Below are positions 1 through 5,234 of a stretch of DNA of 5,234 nt, piece by piece. The notes beneath the pieces are model-generated. The model did not search any database, was not told the DNA's origin, and worked only from the letters and a program-made list of their open reading frames with translations. Source of the DNA: an uncultured Desulfovibrio sp. (GTDB lineage: Bacteria > Desulfobacterota > Desulfovibrionia > Desulfovibrionales > Desulfovibrionaceae); NCBI GenBank assembly GCA_900550745.1, contig URTO01000164.1:1-5234 (forward strand). Direction: 5' to 3'. The stretch's first letter is position 1. Each line of letters begins with the position of its first letter. The translations under genes and the position numbers were made by a program.

Positions 1-375
1 CTCATCGCAGTCCGCGGCGCGGGCAAGATCATCGCCATCCCCGGCGCGGTTCTCATGCCCATCGTGATCACCCTGTGTGTGGTCGGCGGCTACGCGGTAA
101 ACAGCTCCACCTTTGACCTGCTCGTCGTCGCCATCTTCGGCACGGTTGGTTACCTTATGATTAAGTGCGACTTCCCGCAGCCGCCCTTGCTGCTCGCCAT
201 GATCCTCGAACCCATCGCGGAGTCCAATTTCCGCCGCGCCCTGAGCATTTCCCAGAACGACTACAGTATCTTCTACACGAGCCCGGTGGCCTGCATCATC
301 CTCGGCGTCAGCCTGCTCGTACTACTCAAGCCCATCTACGACGACTTCCGCGCCAGCCGCAAGGTCGCCGCGTAA
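1..375 (+). CDS. TctA-family permease of a tripartite tricarboxylate transporter, C-terminal part (5' end outside window)
   Basis: This is the last 124 codons of an open frame that enters from the left edge in frame 1 and stops at TAA 373-375. TctA proteins are the large (about 500-residue, some 12-helix) inner-membrane subunit of TTT systems, which import carboxylates using the ion gradient together with a small TctB subunit and a periplasmic TctC receptor. Visible are hydrophobic segments around visible residues 12-37, 40-54 and 96-110, the family-typical FGTVGYLM stretch, a Pro-rich FPQPPLLLAMILEP segment followed by AESNFRRAL, and a short charged cytoplasmic-type tail ending RKVAA. The segment matches the well-conserved TctA C-terminus as I know it, including its final helix. 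A cognate receptor gene lies 1.4 kb downstream, which supports the call. No TctB is visible; it would be expected upstream. The natural substrate cannot be read from the sequence, so no symbol is given. Confidence 0.92.
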   Translation, partial: LIAVRGAGKIIAIPGAVLMPIVITLCVVGGYAVNSSTFDLLVVAIFGTVGYLMIKCDFPQPPLLLAMILEPIAESNFRRALSISQNDYSIFYTSPVACIILGVSLLVLLKPIYDDFRASRKVAA

Positions 376-392
376 CCCAAAGGAGCCCGAAA

Positions 393-1622
393 ATGGAACT
401 CGCGCTGTGGAAAGAACGGATTGACGGCTGGTTCGCTGACAAAGAACCCGAAATGCTCGCCCTGCTGGAGCGGCTGGTGAACATGGATTCCTTCACCAGC
501 GACGGCGACGACGTGAACCGCGTCGGTGAAGTGATCAGTGAGTGGATGCGGAATGCCGGATTCCATACGGCGAAGATCGCCAAGGCGCCTATCCCCGCCG
601 ACGAACCGTGGATGGCCGCGCTCGGCAACGTGTTCACGGCTCGCACCCATCCCATTGAGGCCGGGCCCGGCATTGCCTTTCTCTCGCACATGGACACCGT
701 GTTCCCCGCCGGGACAGCGGCGGCCCGTCCCTTCCGCCTCGACCGCACCGCCGACCGTGCCACCGGCCCCGGCGTCACCGACATGAAGGCTGGGCTGGTC
801 CAGAACATGTTCGTAGCCCGCGCCCTCAAGGAACTTGACCTGATCCGCGTGCCCATGACCTTGACCTTCTCGCCGGATGAAGAGCTCGGCTCCCCTTCCA
901 CCACGCCTGTCCTCGGCGAACAGCTCAACGGGGCCGTTGCGGCGATCTGTTCCGAACCCGGCTACGCCAACGGCGGCGTGACCCTCGAACGCAAGGGATC
1001 GGGGCATATGCTCCTTGAAATCAAAGGCAAGGCCGCCCATGCGGGCCGCTGCTACGAGGATGGCGCGTCCTCCATCCTCGAACTCGCCCATAAGGTGCTC
1101 GCCTTCGACCGCTATGTGGATCTACCGAACGAAACCACGGTCAACACCGGCCTCGTCAGCGGCGGCACCTCCGCGAACTCTGTGGCTCCGTGGGCCTCGG
1201 CCCGCATCCACATCACCTTCAAGACGCTGGAAACCGGGCGTAGGCTCGCAGACGCCCTACGCACTGAAACGGCAAAGGCCGTCATCCCCGGCACCTCATC
1301 GCACCTGAGCGGCGGCGTGCGCTTGCCCCCGCTGGTCCCCACCGCCGATGTGCTGCGCTTCTATGAACTCATCAAGCGCGCGGGCGACCTCATCGGTTAC
1401 CCTGTCCGCTCCGAACGCTCCAAGGGCACGGCGGAATCCGGCTACACCTCCAGCGTGCTCGGCGTCCCATCCGTATGCAGCATGGGCCCCGAAGGTTCCA
1501 ACCTGCACTCCGCCGACGAATACATGATTCCCTCCACCTTCGTCCCGCGCTGCAAGCTCGCGGCCCTTGCCGCGCTTCAGGCTGCCGAAACCTTCAGCCC
1601 CGCCCCGCGGGTTGAACTCTAG
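393..1622 (+). CDS. M20 family zinc metallopeptidase, glutamate carboxypeptidase (CPG2)-like, copy A
   Basis: A 409-residue protein with no signal peptide, so probably cytoplasmic. M20A enzymes use two zinc ions to hydrolyse amide bonds of small substrates (N-acyl or peptide-linked amino acids, folate-type glutamates). The complete metal and catalytic set is visible: H99 in SHMDTVFP (with D101), D130 in GPGVTDMKAG, catalytic E163 and metal-binding E164 in DEELGS, E188 in SEPG, and H372 in NLHSADEYM. H216 in GKAAHAG marks the inserted dimerization domain, followed by N262 in GGTSANSVAP. The length is normal for the family. The open frame extends upstream into the permease gene, but the ATG at 393 has AAAGGAG (379-385) seven bases before it and matches the start of paralogue B. 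It begins 17 nt after the permease stop, implying co-transcription. At the positions I align with CPG2 Arg288 and Arg324 it has K277 and R342. The substrate is unknown. Confidence 0.93.
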   Translation: MELALWKERIDGWFADKEPEMLALLERLVNMDSFTSDGDDVNRVGEVISEWMRNAGFHTAKIAKAPIPADEPWMAALGNVFTARTHPIEAGPGIAFLSHMDTVFPAGTAAARPFRLDRTADRATGPGVTDMKAGLVQNMFVARALKELDLIRVPMTLTFSPDEELGSPSTTPVLGEQLNGAVAAICSEPGYANGGVTLERKGSGHMLLEIKGKAAHAGRCYEDGASSILELAHKVLAFDRYVDLPNETTVNTGLVSGGTSANSVAPWASARIHITFKTLETGRRLADALRTETAKAVIPGTSSHLSGGVRLPPLVPTADVLRFYELIKRAGDLIGYPVRSERSKGTAESGYTSSVLGVPSVCSMGPEGSNLHSADEYMIPSTFVPRCKLAALAALQAAETFSPAPRVEL

Positions 1623-1623
1623 A

Positions 1624-1657
1624 AGGATGGCGGAAGCCCTTTCCAAAGGCTCATCCT
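1624..1657 (+). other. Imperfect hairpin just after peptidase A
   Basis: AGGATG (1624-1629) pairs with CATCCT (1652-1657), and AGCC (1635-1638) pairs with GGCT (1648-1651), with a five-base bulge on the 5' side (1630-1634). It starts two bases after the stop codon. No T-run follows, so it is not a normal intrinsic terminator. It could protect or mark the 3' end of a processed transcript. No function can be shown from sequence alone. Confidence 0.35.
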
Positions 1658-1683
1658 CCGAAGGCCACTCCGCCGTTCCACGC

Positions 1684-1708
1684 TGGCCCGTTTTCCCGGC
1701 CATCCGGG
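1684..1708 (+). other. Two overlapping, mutually exclusive short hairpins in the leader of the TctC-type receptor gene
   Basis: TGGCC (1684-1688) can pair with GGCCA (1698-1702) across a nine-base loop. CCCGG (1695-1699) can instead pair with CCGGG (1704-1708) across the tetraloop CCAT. The two stems share bases 1698-1699, so only one can form at a time. They lie in the 122-nt gap between peptidase A and the receptor gene, 25-49 nt before the receptor's Shine-Dalgarno site. The stems are only 5 bp, which occurs easily by chance in such G+C-rich DNA. The rest of the gap shows no convincing promoter. Confidence 0.2.
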
Positions 1709-1744
1709 TCAATCGTCAACCCATTACGCTTCAAGGAAACCGTC

Positions 1745-2707
1745 ATGAAGAAGATTCTGACCTGTGCCCTGCTTGCCTGTGCCCTGCTCTTCTCCGGCAC
1801 GCCCAACGCCTCCGCAGCCTATCCTGACCGTCCTGTCACCATCATCATCCCGTTTGGCCCCGGCGGAGCGGTGGACATCGCCGCGCGTATCCTCGCCGAA
1901 TACTTCCAGACCAAGCACAACATCACGTTAAACATCGTGTGCAAGGCTGGCGGAGCGGGCGCCCCCGCCATGCTCGACGTAGCCAAGGCCCGCCCGGACG
2001 GTTACACCTTCGGCTTTCCGGCCATCGCCACCTTCTCCACCACCCCGCAAATCAAGAACACCGGCTACACCCTGAAGGACTTCCGCGCCGTGGCGCAGGT
2101 CACCGTCATGTGGCTGAGCCTCGCCGTCAACGGCGACTCCGGCATCAAGGACATCAAGGGCCTCATGGAAGCCGCCAAGGCCAACCCCGGCAAGGTCAAC
2201 TTCGCCACCCACGGCGCGCTCTCCACGCAGCGCCTGTTCATGACCCGGCTGCTCAAGGCTTTCCCGGACGTGAGCCTGCCCCACGTCGGCTACACCAGCG
2301 GACATGAAGTCTCCACCGCCCTGCTGGGCCGCCACATCACCAGCGCCTTCGGCGTGACCACCAACCAGAAGCCCTATGTGGAATCCGGCGACTTCACCAT
2401 GATCGGCGTATCCAGCCCGCAGCGCCTGCCCGACTTCCCCGACGTGCCCACCTTCGCGGAACAGATCGGCGATGAATACACCTTCGCTTCCTCCCACGGC
2501 CTTGTCGCCCCCAAGCGCGTGCCCAACGACCGCATCGAAACCATGCAGAACCTGCTCAAGGAAGCCCTCGCCGATCCCGACGTGCAGGCCAAGTTCGCCA
2601 AGGCCGGGCTGACCACCGACTACCTGCCCGCCGACCAGTTCCAGACCGCCGTCAACGACATGTGGAAGATCATCGGCGACATCATGAAGGAAAACAAGTT
2701 CAACTAA
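1745..2707 (+). CDS. TctC/Bug-family periplasmic solute receptor of a tripartite tricarboxylate transporter
   Basis: A 320-residue secreted protein, the usual length for the Bug family of TTT receptors, which bind carboxylates, amino acids or amides in the periplasm and deliver them to the TctA/TctB membrane pair. Residues 1-24 form a Sec signal peptide (MKK, hydrophobic core, ASA before a likely cleavage at A24 or A25). The mature start YPDRPVTIIIPFGPGGAVD is the family hallmark, with the ligand-site loop GPGG and D44, followed by AAR at 46-48. Further landmarks are PDGYTFG (84-90), HVGYTSGHE (180-188, usually HVPYKGG) and the RLPDFPDVPTFAE stretch around 227-238. The second ligand loop reads CKAGGAG (from C66) rather than the common ENRPGAGG form. 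The start is supported by AAGGA at 1733-1737, seven bases upstream. It probably serves the permease at the left edge, with peptidase A between them. The ligand is not predictable. Confidence 0.93.
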   Translation: MKKILTCALLACALLFSGTPNASAAYPDRPVTIIIPFGPGGAVDIAARILAEYFQTKHNITLNIVCKAGGAGAPAMLDVAKARPDGYTFGFPAIATFSTTPQIKNTGYTLKDFRAVAQVTVMWLSLAVNGDSGIKDIKGLMEAAKANPGKVNFATHGALSTQRLFMTRLLKAFPDVSLPHVGYTSGHEVSTALLGRHITSAFGVTTNQKPYVESGDFTMIGVSSPQRLPDFPDVPTFAEQIGDEYTFASSHGLVAPKRVPNDRIETMQNLLKEALADPDVQAKFAKAGLTTDYLPADQFQTAVNDMWKIIGDIMKENKFN

Positions 2708-2714
2708 ACGCGGC

Positions 2715-2732
2715 GGCCCCCACAAGGGGGCC
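2715..2732 (+). other. Perfect 7-bp G+C hairpin between the two receptor genes
   Basis: GGCCCCC (2715-2721) pairs perfectly with GGGGGCC (2726-2732) around the tetraloop ACAA. It begins 8 nt after the TctC-type stop and ends 18 nt before the next ATG. All pairs are G-C and no T-run follows, so full termination is unlikely. Such hairpins after binding-protein genes often stabilise the upstream message or cause partial termination, so that the receptor is made in excess of downstream products. That role is inferred here. The Shine-Dalgarno site of the next gene (GGAGA, 2742-2746) stays outside the stem. Confidence 0.6.
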
Positions 2733-2750
2733 ACGCACCCCGGAGAATCT

Positions 2751-3800
2751 ATGGGATTCACAAGAACTCTCGCAGGCGTCTGTATGGCGGCTCTGCTTTG
2801 CGCCTCCGCAGCCGGGGCGGAACCCGTCCCCATGAAGACCGCATGGCTCGGTGAACATGAAACCTTCGCCGTCTGGTACGCAAAGGAAAAGAGCTGGGAC
2901 AAGGAAGCCGGGCTGGATATCTCCATGCTCCGCTTCGATTCGGGAAAGGCCATCGTTGAGGGCATCCTCGCCTACGACTGGGCCGTGGCCGGATGTGGGG
3001 CCGTCCCCACCCTGACCGCCGCCCTGAGCGACCGCATCGACATCATCGCCGTTGCCAACGACGAGTCCGCCGCCAACGCCCTGTACGTGCGTGCCGACAG
3101 TCCGATCCTCGCCACGGAGGGGGCCAACCCGGCCTATCCCGCCGTGCGCGGCGGCAAGGAAAGCGTCAGGGGCAAGGAAATCCTCTGTCCAAAGGGAACC
3201 TCCGCGCACTACATGACCGCCATGTGGCTCAATGCCCTCGGCCTCACCGAACAGGATGTCCACCTCAAAGATATGACAGCCACACAAGCACTCGGCGCAT
3301 TCGCCGGGGGCCTCGGCGACGCCGTGGCCCTATGGGCCCCGCTCACCTACGACGCCGACGCCAAGGGCTTCAAGCCCGCCGCCCTGTCCCGCGACTGCGG
3401 CGTCTCCCAGCCTGTGCTTATTGTCGCCAACCATGACTACGCCGTGAAGCACCCCAACCAGATTGAGGCCTTCCTCAAAATGTACTTGCGTGCCGTTGCC
3501 ACCCTGCGCGAAACCCCACCGGAAACCCTCGCCCCGGACTACATCCGCTTCTATGAAAGCTGGACAGGCCGCAAGCTCACCCCAGAACTCGCCATACAAG
3601 ACCTCCGCAACCATCCCGTATTCACCCTTGATGAACAGCTCGCCCTGTTCGACGACGCGGATGGGAAAGGACAGCTCCGCACATGGCTCGCCGACATTGT
3701 CGCCTTCTTTGACGGCATCGGCATGGTGCGGCAGGAAGACCGTCCCCGCCTTGAACGCATGAACGCCGTTACTGACGTCTATCTCAAGGCCCTGCGCTGA
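2751..3800 (+). CDS. ABC-type periplasmic substrate-binding protein, NMT1/SsuA/TauA-like fold
   Basis: A 349-residue protein with a Sec signal peptide (residues 1-23, AGA before E24). The mature part resembles the nitrate/sulfonate/thiamine-precursor binding proteins. It has an early HETFAVWYAKEKSW segment (36-49) followed by KEAGLDISM, the usual position of the 'ageaGLDV' element; AYDWAVAGCGAVPTL around C82; KGTSAHYM at 148-155, the usual ligand-contact loop; and DAVALWAPL from D190, matching the DAV..W.P element. The C-terminal 100 residues are helical and charged. Three mature cysteines (C82, C146, C216) are visible. The lipobox pattern is absent. The start has GGAGA at 2742-2746. It lies 43 nt after the TctC-type gene, so the two are probably in one operon. 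No ABC permease or ATPase is in the window, so it is either an orphan receptor or its partners lie outside. The ligand is unknown; sulfonate or nitrate should not be assumed. Confidence 0.83.
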   Translation: MGFTRTLAGVCMAALLCASAAGAEPVPMKTAWLGEHETFAVWYAKEKSWDKEAGLDISMLRFDSGKAIVEGILAYDWAVAGCGAVPTLTAALSDRIDIIAVANDESAANALYVRADSPILATEGANPAYPAVRGGKESVRGKEILCPKGTSAHYMTAMWLNALGLTEQDVHLKDMTATQALGAFAGGLGDAVALWAPLTYDADAKGFKPAALSRDCGVSQPVLIVANHDYAVKHPNQIEAFLKMYLRAVATLRETPPETLAPDYIRFYESWTGRKLTPELAIQDLRNHPVFTLDEQLALFDDADGKGQLRTWLADIVAFFDGIGMVRQEDRPRLERMNAVTDVYLKALR

Positions 3801-3849
3801 CCGCCTCCGGGCACATGCCGCCCGCCGACGCCTCAAACACGACGGCTAC

Positions 3850-3879
3850 CGTCCCCTGCGGCCCGTTCCGCAGGGGACG
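3850..3879 (+). other. Perfect 12-bp hairpin before peptidase B (RNA processing element or weak terminator)
   Basis: Bases 3850-3861 (CGTCCCCTGCGG) pair perfectly with 3868-3879 (CCGCAGGGGACG) around the six-base loop CCCGTT. The stem lies about 50 nt after the ABC-type receptor stop and 62 nt before the next ATG. The nearest T-run (TTTT, 3897-3900) is 17 nt downstream, too far for a canonical intrinsic terminator. Partial termination or 3'-end protection of the upstream mRNA is more likely. No convincing promoter is seen between this stem and the next gene. A weak 5-bp stem (CCGGC 3911-3915 with GCCGG 3921-3925) sits just before the Shine-Dalgarno site of peptidase B. Confidence 0.65.
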
Positions 3880-3941
3880 CCGGGCGTCACCGGGAGTTTT
3901 CCCCCATTCACCGGCCCCGCGCCGGCTCAAGGAGCATCCCC

Positions 3942-5150
3942 ATGCCGCTGACGGAATGGAAACGCGAACTGGATACGCTGCTGGACGGACAGGAAGCCGA
4001 CATGCTGGCCTTGCTGGAAACGCTGGTGGGCATCGACTCCCCCACCGCCGACGCAGCGGGCGTAAACCGCGTCGGCGAAACACTCACGGGCTGGCTGGCC
4101 CAAGAGGGCTTCGCCACGTTCCGATTACCCAAACCGGCGATCCCCAAAGATGAACCGTGGCAGGCCGACCTCGGCGACGTTTTTATGGCCCGCACCCACG
4201 ACGCCGCCCATGGGCCGGGCATCGGCTTCATCGGGCACATGGATACGGTCTTCCCCACAGGCACGGCGGCCTCCCGCCCCTTCCGCCTCGACCGAACGGC
4301 CGACCGCGTCACCGGGCCGGGCGTTGCGGACATGAAGGCCGGGCTCGTCGCCAGCCTCTTCGCTGCCCGCGCGCTCAAGCGCATGGGCTTCGACTGCCCC
4401 ATGACCCTGATGTTCTCCGCCGACGAGGAGCTTGGCTCCCCCACTTCCTCCAAGGCCCTCGCTGCGCAGCTTCCGGGGGCACGGGCAGTCATCTGTGCCG
4501 AACCCGGCGGGGTTGGGCAAGTCGTCACCGTCTCCCGAAAAGGTTCCGGGCACATGCACCTCAAGATCACGGGCAAGGCCGCCCATGCCGGGCGCTGCTA
4601 CGCGGACGGCGCTTCCGCCATCCTCGAACTCGCCCACAAGACCCTCGCGATCAACGATTTCCTCGATCTCTCCAGAGGCATAACCGTCAATACCGGGCTG
4701 GTCGGCGGCGGCACCTCCGCAAACTCTGTGGCTCCATGGGCCGAATCCCGCATCCACCTGACCTACCGCTCCCTTGAGGACGGCAAACGTGTAGTCACGG
4801 GTATCCGGGATCTGGCGGCCCGTTCCTTCGTCCCCGGTACCACGGCGACGGTCAGCGGTGGCCTGCGCCTCTACCCGCTGGAACGCACCCCTGAAGGCGA
4901 CCGACTATTCGAGCTCGTGCGCGAAGGGGGGCGCGCCCTCGGCATGGACATCACCGGGCAGCACTACGAAAGCGCCGCTGAATCCGGCTTCTGTTCCAGC
5001 GAACTCGGCATTCCTACCATCTGCTGCATGGGCCCGGAAGGCGACAACATCCATTCCGTAGACGAATTCATGATCCCCTCCACCCTCGTCCCACGCTGTA
5101 AGCTCATTGCCCTGACCGCCCTTCAGGCGGCGCGGGCCTTTGCCCGATAA
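3942..5150 (+). CDS. M20 family zinc metallopeptidase, glutamate carboxypeptidase (CPG2)-like, copy B
   Basis: A 402-residue paralogue of the peptidase at 393-1622. The two align along nearly their whole length with one single-residue gap before the DEEL motif, and well over half the residues look identical. There is no signal peptide, so it is probably cytoplasmic. The zinc and catalytic residues are intact: H99 and D101 in GHMDTVFP, D130 in GPGVADMKAG, E162/E163 in DEELGS, E187 in AEPG, and H371 in NIHSVDEFM. H215 in GKAAHAG and N261 in GGTSANSVAP mark the dimerization domain. The expected reaction is metal-dependent amide hydrolysis on a small substrate with a terminal carboxylate. The start has AAGGAG (3929-3934), seven bases upstream. 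At the positions I align with CPG2 Arg288 and Arg324 this copy has R276 and H341, unlike copy A (K277 and R342). It is the last gene before a strong hairpin. Confidence 0.93.
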   Translation: MPLTEWKRELDTLLDGQEADMLALLETLVGIDSPTADAAGVNRVGETLTGWLAQEGFATFRLPKPAIPKDEPWQADLGDVFMARTHDAAHGPGIGFIGHMDTVFPTGTAASRPFRLDRTADRVTGPGVADMKAGLVASLFAARALKRMGFDCPMTLMFSADEELGSPTSSKALAAQLPGARAVICAEPGGVGQVVTVSRKGSGHMHLKITGKAAHAGRCYADGASAILELAHKTLAINDFLDLSRGITVNTGLVGGGTSANSVAPWAESRIHLTYRSLEDGKRVVTGIRDLAARSFVPGTTATVSGGLRLYPLERTPEGDRLFELVREGGRALGMDITGQHYESAAESGFCSSELGIPTICCMGPEGDNIHSVDEFMIPSTLVPRCKLIALTALQAARAFAR

Positions 5151-5169
5151 CCATTTCTCCATAGGGATT

Positions 5170-5193
5170 CCCTTCCGGCACACGCCGGAAGGG
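5170..5193 (+). terminator. Probable operon-end hairpin terminator with a poor T-tract
   Basis: CCCTTCCGGC (5170-5179) pairs perfectly with GCCGGAAGGG (5184-5193) around the tetraloop ACAC, 19 nt after the peptidase B stop; T5169-G5194 could add a wobble pair. The downstream sequence (GCCTGTTGCG) has only scattered T's, so this is a strong stem without a classical U-tract. Its place right after the last gene of a same-strand run makes a terminator role the best reading. Confidence 0.6.
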
Positions 5194-5198
5194 GCCTG

Positions 5199-5229
5199 TT
5201 GCGATCCCGCGCCTCCCTTGTGATATTCT
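5199..5229 (+). promoter_or_regulatory. Weak candidate sigma-70-type promoter for a gene beyond the right edge
   Basis: TTGCGA (5199-5204) and TATTCT (5224-5229) resemble -35 and -10 boxes with a 19-nt spacer, longer than ideal. TG at 5221-5222 gives an extended -10 (TGATATTCT). The position just after the terminator-like hairpin is suitable. The downstream gene cannot be seen, so this rests on short motifs only. Confidence 0.27.
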
Positions 5230-5234
5230 CAACA

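Noticed and set aside
165..392. Upstream extension of the peptidase A frame to an ATG at 165
   Set aside because: It would overlap the permease by over 200 nt and encode an Arg/Pro-rich low-complexity stretch with no family match. The ATG at 393 has a good Shine-Dalgarno site and matches the start of paralogue B.
336..1091. Long minus-strand open frame (251 codons) opposite peptidase A, and similar antisense frames elsewhere, such as 1928-2965
   Set aside because: They are opposite strongly supported genes in G+C-rich DNA, where antisense frames stay open by codon bias. Their translations are Gly/Arg/Val-rich with no recognisable domain.
1623..1744. Internal promoter ahead of the TctC-type receptor
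   Set aside because: No pair of -35/-10-like boxes with acceptable spacing was found. The gap is explained as well by read-through from the upstream genes.
1754..1780. Lipoprotein signal (LLAC at residues 9-12) in the TctC-type receptor
   Set aside because: The cysteine comes too early, inside the hydrophobic core, and a normal Sec cleavage site (ASA) follows at residues 22-24.
1567..1827. Plus-strand open frame bridging the end of peptidase A and the start of the TctC-type gene
   Set aside because: It is out of frame with both genes, has no ribosome binding site and no recognisable product; it is an overlap artefact.
2751..2801. Lipoprotein signal around C17 of the ABC-type receptor
   Set aside because: The residues before C17 are ALL, which does not fit a lipobox; AGA before E24 is a good signal peptidase I site.
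3815..4153. Plus-strand open frame of 112 codons spanning the gap and the start of peptidase B
   Set aside because: It crosses the perfect hairpin, has no Shine-Dalgarno site, and its translation is Arg/Pro/Gly-rich shadow sequence running out of frame into a well-supported gene.

Overview
The window is a compact, G+C-rich bacterial segment (roughly 60-65% G+C by eye) with every gene on the + strand. It carries the 3' end of a TctA-type permease, an M20 metallopeptidase, a TctC/Bug-type periplasmic receptor, an ABC-type (NMT1/SsuA-like) periplasmic receptor and a second M20 metallopeptidase. Clean Shine-Dalgarno sites, Sec signal peptides and a tripartite tricarboxylate transporter (TTT) point to a Gram-negative proteobacterium. 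A Desulfovibrionaceae-type host fits the composition and the G+C-rich intergenic hairpins, but this is a guess, because the window has no taxonomic marker.

Layout: 1-375 is the end of the TTT large membrane subunit. After only 17 nt comes the first peptidase (393-1622). A 122-nt gap with weak hairpins precedes the TTT receptor (1745-2707). A 43-nt gap holding a perfect 7-bp hairpin precedes the ABC-type receptor (2751-3800). A 141-nt gap holding a perfect 12-bp hairpin precedes the second peptidase (3942-5150). A 10-bp hairpin at 5170-5193 probably closes the transcription unit, and a weak promoter/operator-like sequence lies at the right edge (5199-5234).

Working model (inference): the receptors capture a small carboxylated molecule in the periplasm, the TTT permease carries it across the inner membrane, and the two cytoplasmic zinc hydrolases, related to glutamate carboxypeptidase (CPG2), cleave an amide bond in it to release an amino acid. 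The peptidases are clear paralogues, but they differ at the two positions I align with the substrate-carboxylate arginines of CPG2, so they may handle different substrates. The ABC-type receptor has no ABC permease or ATPase in the window and is the odd member. No mobile element, CRISPR array, tRNA or rRNA was seen. Each gene belongs to a known family. The unusual part is the combination.
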